NCBI GenBank assembly: GCA_034007295.1
Contig: JAVERC010000025.1
Location: 1 to 48,689, forward strand
DNA length: 48,689 nt
Direction: 5' to 3'
DNA from: JACKCP01 sp034007295
GTDB taxonomy: Bacteria; Desulfobacterota; Desulfobacteria; Desulfobacterales; JACKCP01
A program made the translations under genes and the position numbers. Every line of letters begins with the position of its first letter. The first letter of the stretch is position 1. Below, one piece after another: positions 1 to 9,018 of this stretch. The notes under the pieces were generated by a model that worked only from the letters and a program-made list of their open reading frames with translations, was not told the DNA's origin and searched no databases.

Positions 1-121
1 TTTTTGTCCATTTCTGCGTCAGATTCAAAATTTAATCCTCAAAATACTAAATGTATTCCTGCGGTTAAATTTTTCATCTTCCTTGAACTGAACAAAAAAT
101 TCTCGTTTTCGGCCAATCACT
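1..121 (+). repeat. Family-1 miniature inverted-repeat element, copy A (cut by window edge)
   Basis: The first 121 bases match the body and right end of a roughly 140-bp repeat seen complete at 4532, 34802, 43508 and 44160. The conserved right tip GTTTTCGGCCAATCACT ends at 121 and is followed by ATTT, the kind of 4-bp flank that is duplicated at complete copies. The left end lies outside the window, so the target duplication cannot be verified here. The element sits directly upstream of the M48 protease gene and could affect its promoter. Confidence 0.8.
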
Positions 122-187
122 ATTTAAAATAAAAAATTCTGGTTTTTCATTCAATCACAAAAAAAATTAAAAGGAATTTATAAGAAT

Positions 188-1978
188 ATGTTTGAAAATA
201 TAATTTATTTTATTTCTGCACTGATCCTTTCAGTTCTATACACAGACCAGGATACAAATAATTTCAGCATAAAATTTTCAATCGGTATTTTAATACTTTC
301 ATATATTTTTTTATATTTCCTTTGCAGTTTTTTTTTCAAAAAAGCCTTTGAAAACAAAAATCTGGATTTATTGAAAAAATATTCAAAAAGATTATCCATT
401 TCTGCCATAATTATTTTTGGAATAAACATCTATGTTTTTGAAATCCCTCAAATTTTCATAAATTTCAAATTATTTTCCTTAATTGAAACTCTTGGCCCGC
501 TTATAATGATTTTTTTATTTACAGGAAAAATGCTCATAATCTGGGAAAGATTTTATTTTTTTCAACAAAAAATCTTTTATGACGGAATATCAAAAAAAGA
601 ATTTCTAGTGACCCAGCTTCAATTTTCTCTTCCGTCTATTTTACCCTGGTTTATTATTTCTTGTGCCTTTGATATTTTAAAATTTTTTCCTTTTAAAAAT
701 AAGGAATTTTTTACTGACTCAGTTATAGGACAATTTATCTATGCAGGCTTGCTTATTGCTGCCATAAGTGTTTTTATTCCTGTTATTGTAAAAAAATTCT
801 GGAAATGCCAAAAATTAGAAGATATTGAAACACTTGAAATCCTTGAAAAGCTTTCGCTGCAAACAGGGGTAAAATACAAAGAAGCCCTGATCTGGCCAAT
901 ATTTCAGGGTAAAATGATTACTGCCGGAGTAATAGGCCTTTTTAAAAATTTCAGATATATTCTTGTTACAAAAGCTTTTTGCGACTATCTTGCACCAGAA
1001 GAAAAAAAAGCAGTTATTGCTCATGAATTCGGACATATAAAAAAAAACCACATGGTATTGTATCTTTTAATATTTGGAGGTTTTATAATTTCTTCATATT
1101 TTTTTCTTGAGCCTTTAGCTTTTATATTTTTATTTGTAAATATTGAAAATATTAATTCTTTTTTCCCAAGACAAAACCTTATCTCACTATTTACAGCATT
1201 TTTGTTTATGACATCATTTATTCTTTTTTTCAGATATATTTTCGGCTTTTTCATGAGAAATTTTGAAAGACAGGCGGATTTATACAGTTTTCTTGTTTCA
1301 GGTTCATCTTTTCCACTTGTTTCAACTTTTAGAAAAATATCAAGACTTACAAGTGAAAAAGACGATGAACCAAACTGGCATCACTTTAATATAAACGAAA
1401 GAATTGAATTTTTACTCAAATGCCAAATGGACAAAACACTTGTAAAAAAACATGATAAAAAAATAAATCAAAACCTTTTAATCTATTTTGTTATTGTGGC
1501 TGCAATTTTTTTTACAGGATATAAAACTGATTTTTACAAAAATACAATTATCAATAAAAAAGCAGAAAAATTTATTATGGAAGAAATAAAAAAAAATCCT
1601 GCTGATTTTGAGCTTTACCATTATTTAGGTGATATTTTAATGGAACAGAAAAATGAAGAAAAAGCTGTACATGCCTATGAAAAAGCATTGCTTATAAACC
1701 AGAAACTTCCTGAAACATTAAACAATCTTGCCTGGATTTATATTACTTCTGAAAATGCAAATATTCAAAATCTTGAAAAAGGCATAGCCCTTGCACAAAA
1801 GGCTGTTAATCTAAAAAAAAATCCCCCTGCATTTATTTTCGATACTTTAGCAGAAGGACTTTTTAGAAAAAAAGATTTTGATAAAGCATGTTTTTTTGCA
1901 AAAAAAGCACTTGAAAAAGCACAGGATAACAAAAAATACTATTCCCAACAGGCAGATAAAATCTGCGGTAATTATTAG
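188..1978 (+). CDS. Membrane-embedded M48 family metalloprotease with C-terminal TPR repeats
   Basis: A 596-residue predicted zinc peptidase of the inner membrane. The N-terminal half has several hydrophobic segments (about residues 5-50, 70-115 and 175-200). The zinc site HEFGH is at 279-283, and the third ligand is probably E360 in FERQAD (ExxAD pattern of M48/HtpX/Ste24 enzymes). Further membrane segments follow (about 290-355 and 435-455), then a C-terminal region from about 475 with TPR-like helices (HYLGDILMEQKNEEKAVHAY). Known family members degrade or process membrane proteins; the TPR part suggests a partner-binding role, which is inference. Start ATG 188 has AAGGA at 171-175. It ends 6 bp from the convergent chemoreceptor gene with no obvious hairpin between. 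Confidence 0.88.
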   Translation: MFENIIYFISALILSVLYTDQDTNNFSIKFSIGILILSYIFLYFLCSFFFKKAFENKNLDLLKKYSKRLSISAIIIFGINIYVFEIPQIFINFKLFSLIETLGPLIMIFLFTGKMLIIWERFYFFQQKIFYDGISKKEFLVTQLQFSLPSILPWFIISCAFDILKFFPFKNKEFFTDSVIGQFIYAGLLIAAISVFIPVIVKKFWKCQKLEDIETLEILEKLSLQTGVKYKEALIWPIFQGKMITAGVIGLFKNFRYILVTKAFCDYLAPEEKKAVIAHEFGHIKKNHMVLYLLIFGGFIISSYFFLEPLAFIFLFVNIENINSFFPRQNLISLFTAFLFMTSFILFFRYIFGFFMRNFERQADLYSFLVSGSSFPLVSTFRKISRLTSEKDDEPNWHHFNINERIEFLLKCQMDKTLVKKHDKKINQNLLIYFVIVAAIFFTGYKTDFYKNTIINKKAEKFIMEEIKKNPADFELYHYLGDILMEQKNEEKAVHAYEKALLINQKLPETLNNLAWIYITSENANIQNLEKGIALAQKAVNLKKNPPAFIFDTLAEGLFRKKDFDKACFFAKKALEKAQDNKKYYSQQADKICGNY

Positions 1979-1984
1979 ATTTTA

Positions 1985-3427
1985 TTATTTTCCGTAAACA
2001 AGAAGCATAAGTTCATCTGATACTGATTTTACTTCTTCTGCCTTAAAAGACAACCCTTTTGCACTTTCAAGAGAATCCCTTGCAAAGGCATTGTTTTTTT
2101 CAACAACATTTTCAATCTGTGAAACTGCTTCATTAATCTGCTTAATGCTTTCAAGCTCTTCTGCAAAAGATTTTGAAAGATTTTCCATTATTTTTCCAAT
2201 TTGAATGGAAGAATCAACAATCTTGTTAAAAACCTCTTTTGCTTCAGAAGATACTGCTTTTGAATTATTTGTGTTTTGAAGAGAGACCTCTAAAAGAGAT
2301 GCAGTTTCATGTGCTGCACTTGAAGCTCTTACAGACAGATTTCTAACTTCTCCTGCAACAACAGAAAATCCGGCTCCAGCCTCTCCAGCCCTTGCTGCTT
2401 CAACTGCTGCATTCAACGCAAGAAGATTTGTCTGAAATGCAATTTCATCTATTGTTTTAATAATTTTTTTCATTGAATCGCCTGATTCACTTATGTCTAC
2501 AATGACTTTTTCTAGTCTTTCAATTGAATCAGAAGCTTTTTTTACAAGTTTTCCAGTAGAGCCCATAAGAGCTGATGTTTCATTTACCCGTTGAGAGTTT
2601 TTATGTCCCATATGACTGAGCTCTTCAAGAGAAGCAGATGTCTGCTCTATGGATGCAGCCTGGTCTGAGGCACCTTTTAAAATATCATTTGTAGCAGATT
2701 CAAGAGTCAAAGCTGAATTTGTAACATGCTCTGTTGAGCCAGTAAGAGTTTCAAGTGATTTTTTTAAAGGTTTTGTAATTGCCCTTGTAATCCATAAAGT
2801 AAACAAAAAAGAAACAATAATAGATATTAAAGCCACAACCCCAAGAATTATATTGTTCTTTTTTGAGTCCCCTGCACTTTTTATAAAAGTTTCAGAAGAA
2901 AGATTTTTTTCAAGTTCAACAAATGAATTCAATTTTTGATTAAGTTCATGAAATCTTTCTTTCATATCAGGAACAAGTGGAATTGCAACCATTCTGCCTA
3001 CATTTATCATTTCAGACATTTCAAAAAATGCTTTTTCGTATTTTTCAAAAGAAATTAAAACATCTTGCAAAACTTTTTTTTCTTTTGAATCCAGCACAAA
3101 TCTTTCAGGAAATTTTCCCAAAATCAAGCGTGCTTCTTTCAAAAGCTTTTCTGCATTTGCCTTTCGTTTTTCAATACTGTCTTCGTCTATGCCTGAATCA
3201 GTTATTGCAAGTGCATATAAAATATCTGACTGTGCTGTCATTACATGGCTTGAAGCATTAACAGTGTCTGATTTTTTGTTATCACCAATTTCAACAACAT
3301 ATTTCATGGCCTTTGACTGGATAAAACTGTTCCACCATCCAAAAGATGCTATTAAAACCATAAAAAAAATAATATTTATGGGAATAAAGCCTAATTTCAC
3401 AGCAATTGACTTATTTTTAAAGAGCAT
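1985..3427 (-). CDS. Methyl-accepting chemotaxis protein
   Basis: A 480-residue transmembrane chemoreceptor. It has TM1 at about residues 13-31, a helical periplasmic region (35-190, four-helix-bundle-like), TM2 at 192-213, a HAMP-like linker, and a cytoplasmic signalling domain from about 240. The conserved hairpin tip EIAFQTNLLALNAAVEAARA lies at 328-347. It should signal through CheW/CheA. No CheR-docking pentapeptide is visible at the C-terminus, which ends LVYGK. The gene lies 8 bp downstream of a small secreted Cache protein on the same strand, suggesting co-transcription and a joint sensing role. Confidence 0.93.
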   Translation of the reverse strand: MLFKNKSIAVKLGFIPINIIFFMVLIASFGWWNSFIQSKAMKYVVEIGDNKKSDTVNASSHVMTAQSDILYALAITDSGIDEDSIEKRKANAEKLLKEARLILGKFPERFVLDSKEKKVLQDVLISFEKYEKAFFEMSEMINVGRMVAIPLVPDMKERFHELNQKLNSFVELEKNLSSETFIKSAGDSKKNNIILGVVALISIIVSFLFTLWITRAITKPLKKSLETLTGSTEHVTNSALTLESATNDILKGASDQAASIEQTSASLEELSHMGHKNSQRVNETSALMGSTGKLVKKASDSIERLEKVIVDISESGDSMKKIIKTIDEIAFQTNLLALNAAVEAARAGEAGAGFSVVAGEVRNLSVRASSAAHETASLLEVSLQNTNNSKAVSSEAKEVFNKIVDSSIQIGKIMENLSKSFAEELESIKQINEAVSQIENVVEKNNAFARDSLESAKGLSFKAEEVKSVSDELMLLVYGK

Positions 3428-3435
3428 TATTTCAC

Positions 3436-3897
3436 CTATTTGTAGATTCCTACTGATGCATACATATCAAGGTTTCCAACTCTTTTAACATAAGCTTCCT
3501 TATTTTCAATTTTCCCTGATTTAGGGTTAAGCCATCTGTATTTAACCCATCCGCTTCCTTTTTCCTTTGCAGTCTTAATAAGCTCCTGAACGAGATATAC
3601 ACCATCTGGATCTTTTACATTGAGCACAGATTTTCCCACACCTTTAGGTCTTGGTGCATAGGCAAGCCAGACTCCGTTAAAATCAACTACAGAAACATAA
3701 AGCTCTCCACCGCCTTTTATATATTCACCTGACTGGTCATGAAGCAGATCCCTTGAATTATCAATACCTTTTGAAAGGATTAATTCAACTGCTTTTTCAG
3801 TAAGATTAACAGCATCATCCCTTGTAAAATTTTCTGCATACAAATTTACAACTGCCGCAAAAATAAATACCAATCCAAAAACTGCAATTTTTTTCAT
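3436..3897 (-). CDS. Secreted single-Cache-domain protein
   Basis: A 153-residue protein with a clear signal peptide (MKKIAVFGLVFIFAAVVNLYA) and no other membrane segment, so it is probably periplasmic. The rest resembles an sCache_2-type sensor domain: an N-terminal helix (VNLTEKAVELILSKG), then strands with GELYVSVVDFNGVWLAYAP, GWVKYRWLNPKSGKIENKEA and YVKRVGNLDMYASVG near the end. Cache domains bind small extracellular ligands. Free-standing versions next to chemoreceptors are known, but their mechanism is less clear than for fused receptors. It is first in a two-gene unit with the chemoreceptor (8-bp gap). An SD-like GGAG lies just upstream of the ATG at 3897. Confidence 0.85.
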   Translation of the reverse strand: MKKIAVFGLVFIFAAVVNLYAENFTRDDAVNLTEKAVELILSKGIDNSRDLLHDQSGEYIKGGGELYVSVVDFNGVWLAYAPRPKGVGKSVLNVKDPDGVYLVQELIKTAKEKGSGWVKYRWLNPKSGKIENKEAYVKRVGNLDMYASVGIYK

Positions 3898-4080
3898 TTT
3901 TTTCTCCTCTAAATAAGATAATTAAAAAATTTTGAAATAATGAAATAGAATAAGTGCTGGAATTATAAAAATGATTGAAATAAAATTACTATAAGTTAAA
4001 ATCTTAATCAATTAAATAATAATTATCATCAAACCGCATACATTTATTGTATTTATATATTTTTTAAATAAGGCATTTTT

Positions 4081-4515
4081 ATGGAAAACTTATTAAATTT
4101 AAAAGCACAAAAAAAACTTGGAAGAAAACACATAAAAAGCTTTGCATCAGGAATAGCTTTCAAATTTTCTGCATCATGCTACCACTATGCATGGCTTGCA
4201 TACAAAAATCAAATCCGTAATGTTTCAATAAACCTGTTCACAATTGAAATAAAACCTGAAATTTTTAATATTGAAAGGAACAGAATACTTGCAGATATGT
4301 TAAGAGAAACTCTTTTGGAATGTATTAAAAAATTAGCACCCCCGGCAAATATTATTTCAGCTTTTTTAAAGCTTGAGTTTGGGATTGATGAATTTATTGA
4401 AACAGAAAATGGAATGAAAATAGGAATGTCATTTTTCACAGCTGAACTCTTCGATGACAGAGGCAAAAAATGGTCTGTTACCCACATTGAAAAAACAACA
4501 TTACTAAATCCTTAA
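4081..4515 (+). CDS. Hypothetical protein, 144 aa
   Basis: I do not recognise a family. The protein is soluble (no signal peptide or membrane segment) with a basic N-terminus (KAQKKLGRKHIKS), alternating hydrophobic strands and one likely amphipathic helix (ILADMLRETLLECIKKL). Codon use resembles its neighbours and the reading frame is long for this composition, so it is probably a real gene. It stands alone, divergent from the Cache gene, and is followed 16 bp after its stop by a family-1 repeat. The start ATG 4081 follows an AT-rich leader with a weak AAGG-type site. No function can be proposed from sequence. Confidence 0.7.
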   Translation: MENLLNLKAQKKLGRKHIKSFASGIAFKFSASCYHYAWLAYKNQIRNVSINLFTIEIKPEIFNIERNRILADMLRETLLECIKKLAPPANIISAFLKLEFGIDEFIETENGMKIGMSFFTAELFDDRGKKWSVTHIEKTTLLNP

Positions 4516-4531
4516 AAAATATTTCTTAACT

Positions 4532-4674
4532 AGTTGCTGAACGAAAACTGCCTTTTTTGTCTATTTTTAAGTCAGATTCAAAATTTAATCCTCAAAATAC
4601 TATAATGTATCCTAAAGGTTAAATTTTTCTTCTTACTTGAACTGAAACAAAATTCTCGTTTTCGGCCAATCACT
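4532..4674 (+). repeat. Family-1 miniature inverted-repeat element, copy B
   Basis: A complete 143-bp copy. The left tip is AGTTGCTGAACGAAAAC and the right tip is GTTTTCGGCCAATCACT, whose reverse complement (AGTGATTGGCCGAAAAC) matches the left tip at 12 of 17 positions. It is flanked by a perfect direct repeat AACT (4528-4531 and 4675-4678), extended to AACTA if the first A of the tip is counted as target. It contains no gene. It lies between the convergent orphan gene and the DHH-CBS gene. Confidence 0.85.
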
Positions 4675-4686
4675 AACTAATTTAAA

Positions 4687-4869
4687 CCTGAATTAAGAGT
4701 TTCATTTTTTTCAGATTAATAAATTCCGTCTATTATTTAAAAACATGAAACTCTTCAAGCTTTCCAATTTTGCCGCATATATGGCGTTAAATTGCATAAG
4801 ACATGGAAAAATCATGTCTTGATAAAATTTGATATTCTATACAGCAAACTTAAAATTCCTCAATTCAGG
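4687..4869 (+). repeat. Family-2 miniature inverted-repeat element, copy 1
   Basis: A 183-bp segment sharing its body with 43105-43301. Its ends are inverted repeats: CCTGAATTAAGAG on the left, and CCTCAATTCAGG on the right (reverse complement CCTGAATTGAGG). Inside the left half there is a second palindrome, AGAGTTTCAT (4696-4705) against ATGAAACTCT (4745-4754). The flanks are TTAAA and CTAAA, a near-match that may be an eroded 5-bp target duplication. It is non-coding. It starts 12 bp after family-1 copy B. Confidence 0.72.
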
Positions 4870-4900
4870 CTAAATATTGAGTTTAAGACATAATTTTTAA

Positions 4901-6208
4901 TCAATCAGGAAGAAGATCATAAAAATATCTCATTGTATCAGACCTTGAAACAATTCCTATTATTTCTCCGTTTTTAACGACCGGAAGCCTTCCAATATCA
5001 AATCTTACCATTATTTTTGCAGCTTCCATTGGAGTTTTGTCAGGTTCAATAAAAATTGGCTTATCACTCATAAACGCCTTGACAGGAGCATCCATTTGCT
5101 TTGTTTTTTTTACTTTTCTAAAATCCCTTCTTGATATTACACCCACAAGCTTATTTTCATTTACAACAGGAAGACCAGTACACCCTTTTTCAACTAAAAT
5201 ATCTCTTACTTTTCTCATTGGAACGGTCTGGTCAACCGTTGTAACAGGGTATGACATAAGATCTGAAATTTTCACAGAGCACGAAGTATTTCCTTCAATA
5301 AAATAAAGGAGCCTTTCTTTAATTTCTTCAACATTTATTCCTCTAAGCATTGAAGAGCCTGCACCTGGATGGCCTCCCCCCCCAAGACTTCTCATGATCT
5401 CTCCGACATTTATGTCTTCTATGCTGCTTCTTCCAATTATAAAAGTCCTGTCCCTTTCCCTGTCTGTAAAAATTCCAAAGGCTGCATCAACATTCATAAT
5501 TTCCCTGTACATGTTTATTACAACCGAAAGATTTCCAACATGACCTTCAACATCTTTTATGTGAATACCGATTTTATGGCCCGCTTTTTCAATTATGTCT
5601 GTACTTTCTTCCTGAAGCATTTCAAACAGGACTTCTTTTTGTTTTTCTCCATAAACCGTCCTTAAAAAATTGGAAAGAACACTTAAGTCAGCACCGTTTG
5701 ATAATAGATATTCAGCTGCTGCTGCATCTTTTGCCCTTGTAGAAGAAAAAGTAAGATTTCCTGTGTCTTCGTATAGCCCTAAAAGAAACAAAGTTGCCTG
5801 AATAGGAGTAATTTTTATGTCATTTTTTTTAAATTCTTCCATAAAAAGGGATACAGTTGCACCAACATATTCTCTTTTTTCAAAATCTCCATATATGTCT
5901 CCAGGCTGGTGATGATCCCAGATGTGGATTTTTAAATTTTCTTTTTTTGAAAGTTTTTTAAATTCAGGCTCAATTCTTCTCCACGAACCTGTATCTACAA
6001 CTATAAGCTCTTCAACTTCATTTACATCAATTTCTGATGGTTTGATTCCGTCAAAAATATCCTTATGAATAGAATAAAAAGCTCTTACATTGGGATTCAT
6101 TGTATTTGGGAAAACAAGCTCACTGTCTTCATAAAAAAGAGAAGCTGCCACAGCAGAAGAAAAAGCATCAAAATCCGCTGATTTATGTGTAGTAATAATT
6201 TTTTTCAA
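4901..6208 (-). CDS. DHH/DHHA1 phosphoesterase with two C-terminal CBS domains
   Basis: A 435-residue protein. The DHH domain has metal-binding motifs DFDAF (12-16), DTGSW (72-76) and DHH (98-100), and the DHHA1 part has GGGGHPGAG (276-284). Tandem CBS modules follow at about 316-370 and 376-432. DHH enzymes hydrolyse phosphodiesters such as c-di-AMP, nanoRNA or pAp; CBS modules bind adenosyl nucleotides. Relatives often continue into a C-terminal tRNA nucleotidyltransferase/poly(A) polymerase-like domain, which is missing here: the frame stops right after CBS2. The start is TTG 6208, chosen because it overlaps the upstream TGA stop as TTGA and the MKKIITTHKSADFD start is family-typical. Probable two-gene operon with the upstream membrane protein. 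Confidence 0.88.
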   Translation of the reverse strand: MKKIITTHKSADFDAFSSAVAASLFYEDSELVFPNTMNPNVRAFYSIHKDIFDGIKPSEIDVNEVEELIVVDTGSWRRIEPEFKKLSKKENLKIHIWDHHQPGDIYGDFEKREYVGATVSLFMEEFKKNDIKITPIQATLFLLGLYEDTGNLTFSSTRAKDAAAAEYLLSNGADLSVLSNFLRTVYGEKQKEVLFEMLQEESTDIIEKAGHKIGIHIKDVEGHVGNLSVVINMYREIMNVDAAFGIFTDRERDRTFIIGRSSIEDINVGEIMRSLGGGGHPGAGSSMLRGINVEEIKERLLYFIEGNTSCSVKISDLMSYPVTTVDQTVPMRKVRDILVEKGCTGLPVVNENKLVGVISRRDFRKVKKTKQMDAPVKAFMSDKPIFIEPDKTPMEAAKIMVRFDIGRLPVVKNGEIIGIVSRSDTMRYFYDLLPD

Positions 6209-6960
6209 TTTTTTGCTCCGTTATTTTCAATGTATTTTTTTACTTTGTTTTCTATTTTTAAATTTTCAGTTTCAGAGATTTCTGTTAACCCATTTTCAAG
6301 TTTTTTAAGCTCAATCATATAGTTTTTTTCAATTTCAAATTTCTTAAGCCTGAATTTAAGATAAAATGAATAAAAAAGTAATATAAATACAGATAAGAAA
6401 AAAACAGAAAAAATCAATGGATACCTTGATACAGTATATAAAAATCTGTCTGCTGCTGAATTAAACACAATTGGAAGTGCCCAAAATATAAATGAAAATG
6501 CAAATAAAAAAATCCCTGCATAAAAAATATTCAAATTAAAAAATTTAGTTTTAAGTTTAAATCCTGAACTATTTTTAAAAAAATCATATTCTGATTTTTC
6601 AAATCGTTCTTTAATTGAAGGATTAAAAAAAGATAAAATTTTTACAAAAAAAATAAGAATCAGAGAAAGGCCTACAGGAAGTGCAATACTTGCAAAAAAC
6701 CATCCCCTCACCGGAAATGGAATATTTTTTTCTACAAGCCTGATTTTATAATTATCAAGGCTTCCAAAATTGTTTTCAAAATAATATTTGTCAAAAGACT
6801 GAATCCTTTCACCATTTACCTCATATAAAAGCTCACCTTCTTTGGTTTGAACCTGAAGCCTTTTTTTTTCTCCGGAAATATTATAGGCAGTCAAAAAAAT
6901 TATAAACTCAAATAAAATCACAAGAATAAGAGTAAAATTAAATATTTTTTTATGTTTCAT
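6205..6960 (-). CDS. Hypothetical membrane protein, four predicted TM segments
   Basis: A 251-residue protein of no family I recognise. Predicted membrane segments lie at about residues 8-27, 86-110, 146-168 and 180-203. Between TM1 and TM2 is a presumably extracytoplasmic region, and a lysine/glutamate-rich, probably coiled-coil tail follows TM4 (FEIEKNYMIELKKLENGL). Its stop overlaps the start of the DHH-CBS gene, so the two are likely translationally coupled and may work together at the membrane; this is inference from gene order only. Confidence 0.78.
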   Translation of the reverse strand: MKHKKIFNFTLILVILFEFIIFLTAYNISGEKKRLQVQTKEGELLYEVNGERIQSFDKYYFENNFGSLDNYKIRLVEKNIPFPVRGWFFASIALPVGLSLILIFFVKILSFFNPSIKERFEKSEYDFFKNSSGFKLKTKFFNLNIFYAGIFLFAFSFIFWALPIVFNSAADRFLYTVSRYPLIFSVFFLSVFILLFYSFYLKFRLKKFEIEKNYMIELKKLENGLTEISETENLKIENKVKKYIENNGAKN

Positions 6961-7079
6961 AAATATTCCTGATTTTTAATTACAAAAAAATAAGCTATAT
7001 TTTTTGCTTTACTTGACAAACGTCTGAATTAAAATTAACCAGTCTTTTTTAACATGCTCATATACGGAGTAAAAATCAA

Positions 7080-7628
7080 ATGAAAAAAGCAATAATAACC
7101 TCTCTTACAGATGACAGACCTGGAGTTCTTGCATCAATATCTGCATCTCTTTTCAAATGCGACTGCAATCTTTTGGAGGTCAGCCAGACAATACTTGGCA
7201 GCGAATTTGCCGGAATCTTTATTGTTTCAATGCCAAAAGAGCTTAATGAAGAAGAGCTTAAAAAAAAGCTTGAAACTGATTTAAGGGGAGAAAACATAAA
7301 TATTCATGTAAAGCCTCTTAAAGAATCAAAAACCTTTGAAACGCCCTGTGACCCTTTTATAGTTACAACTTTTGGACCAGACAGAAAAGGTCTTGTTTCA
7401 GCAGTTACATCAGCAATTGCAAGACATAATTCCAATGTAACAAATCTTAAGGCTTTTTTTCATGGAGGAGACAATCCAAGGGACAATGTCATGATTTATG
7501 AAATTGACATACCAAAATCAGAAAATTTAAAGGCTCTTTCAGAAGATCTTAATAAGCTTGGGGAAAAATTTTCCCTGGAAATCAATATTCAGCATAAAAA
7601 AATATTTGATAATATTACAAAAATTTAA
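7080..7628 (+). CDS. ACT domain protein (UPF0237/GcvR-like)
   Basis: A 182-residue cytoplasmic protein with two ACT domains (about 1-85 and 93-175). Both begin with the same motif: TSLTDDRPGVLASISASLFK, and TTFGPDRKGLVSAVTSAIAR later. ACT domains bind amino acids or similar small ligands; GcvR-type proteins regulate glycine cleavage genes. It is immediately followed (11 bp) by the UPF0210 gene, an arrangement I know from other bacteria, so a shared function is likely. Start ATG 7080 has GGAG at 7066-7069. A TTGACA at 7013-7018 may be part of its promoter, but no convincing -10 is at the right distance. Confidence 0.88.
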   Translation: MKKAIITSLTDDRPGVLASISASLFKCDCNLLEVSQTILGSEFAGIFIVSMPKELNEEELKKKLETDLRGENINIHVKPLKESKTFETPCDPFIVTTFGPDRKGLVSAVTSAIARHNSNVTNLKAFFHGGDNPRDNVMIYEIDIPKSENLKALSEDLNKLGEKFSLEINIQHKKIFDNITKI

Positions 7629-7639
7629 TCGGAGACAAA

Positions 7640-9016
7640 ATGCTAAACGATCATGAAATATATTCAACCTTAGATATGCTCAATAATGCACATCTAGATG
7701 TAAGAACAGTCACACTTGGAATAAGTCTTTTTGACTGCGTAAGCGATAATCTTGACAGATTCAAATCCAATATAAGGAAAAAAATCAATTTTTATGCAAA
7801 AGATCTTGTAAATATATGCAATAGAACAGGTGAAAAATACGGTATTGAAGTTGTTAATAAGCGTATTTCAATAAGTCCTATTGCAGTTGCAGCAGCACCT
7901 TTTCAGGAAAATGAAATGGTTGAAATAGCAAAAACCCTTGATGAGGCTGCAAGAGAAGTTGGAGTTGATTTTATAGGAGGATTTTCAGCTTTGGTTGAAA
8001 AAGGCATGACCAATTCTGACAGGGCTCTTATAAGATCAATTCCAGAAGCCTTATCTTCAACACAAAGAGTTTGTGCATCAATAAATGTTGCCTCTACCAG
8101 AGAAGGCATAAATATGGATGCTGTAAACCTGATGGCAAAAACCATAAAACAGGCTGCACACAAGTCTGCTGACAAAGACGGCCTTGCATGTGCAAAAATC
8201 TGCGTATTTTCAAACATTCCCCCTGATATTCCGTTTATGGCAGGTGCATACCTTGGAATAGGCGAACCAGATGCTGTAATAAATGTTGGAGTAAGCGGCC
8301 CTGGTGTTGTTAAAAACGAAATTGAAGCAGCACTTAAAAATAAAAACCACGGTCTTGATCTTGGAAGAATAGCAGAGCTTATAAAAACAACTGCATGCAA
8401 GGTTACAAGAGTTGGCGAGCTTATAGGACGTGAAGTTGCAAGTGAACTTAAAATTCCATTTGGAGTATGTGACCTTTCCCTTGCCCCGACACCTACAGTT
8501 GGTGACAGCGTTGGTGAAATTTTTCAAAGCCTTGGCCTTGAAAGTATAGGCCTTCCAGGCTCAACTGCCCTTCTTGCAATGTTAAATGATGCTGTAAAAA
8601 AAGGCGGAGCATTTGCAAGTTCCCATGTTGGAGGATTAAGCGGAGCTTTTATTCCTGTAAGTGAAGACCTTAATATTGCAAGAGCTGCAGAACTTGGTCT
8701 TCTTACTCTTGAAAAACTTGAAGCAATGACATGTGTGTGCTCTGTTGGACTTGATATGGTTGCAATACCAGGAGATACGTCAGAAGAAGTTCTTGCCGGA
8801 ATAATAGCAGATGAAATGGCAATAGGAATGATAAACAACAAAACAACTGCAACAAGAATAATACCTGTCCCGGGTAAAGGTCCTGGAGAACAGGCATTTT
8901 TTGGCGGACTTTTAGGCCATGCTGCAATTATTGACGTAAAAAACAGAACCGGAAAAAATAATTTTGTAAAACTTGGAGGAAGAATTCCGGCTCCAATTCA
9001 CAGCCTTAAAAACTGA
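7640..9016 (+). CDS. UPF0210 / PFL family protein
   Basis: A 458-residue cytoplasmic protein of the UPF0210 (DUF711) family, sometimes called PFL family. It is glycine-rich, with conserved stretches such as DFIGGFSALVEKGMT, INVGVSGPGVV, FGVCDLSLAPTPTVGDSVGE, GLPGSTALLAMLNDAVKKG and IPVPGKGPGEQAFFGGLLG. Length is normal for the family. The enzymatic reaction is not established as far as I know. It follows the ACT gene and has a GGAG site upstream (7631-7634). MnmD starts 2 bp after its stop, so the three genes probably form an operon. Confidence 0.92.
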   Translation: MLNDHEIYSTLDMLNNAHLDVRTVTLGISLFDCVSDNLDRFKSNIRKKINFYAKDLVNICNRTGEKYGIEVVNKRISISPIAVAAAPFQENEMVEIAKTLDEAAREVGVDFIGGFSALVEKGMTNSDRALIRSIPEALSSTQRVCASINVASTREGINMDAVNLMAKTIKQAAHKSADKDGLACAKICVFSNIPPDIPFMAGAYLGIGEPDAVINVGVSGPGVVKNEIEAALKNKNHGLDLGRIAELIKTTACKVTRVGELIGREVASELKIPFGVCDLSLAPTPTVGDSVGEIFQSLGLESIGLPGSTALLAMLNDAVKKGGAFASSHVGGLSGAFIPVSEDLNIARAAELGLLTLEKLEAMTCVCSVGLDMVAIPGDTSEEVLAGIIADEMAIGMINNKTTATRIIPVPGKGPGEQAFFGGLLGHAAIIDVKNRTGKNNFVKLGGRIPAPIHSLKN

Positions 9017-9018
9017 TT

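Noticed and set aside
7019..7041. Full sigma-70 promoter for the ACT gene.
   Set aside because: TTGACA is present at 7013-7018 but the -10 position reads TAACCA, too weak to call.
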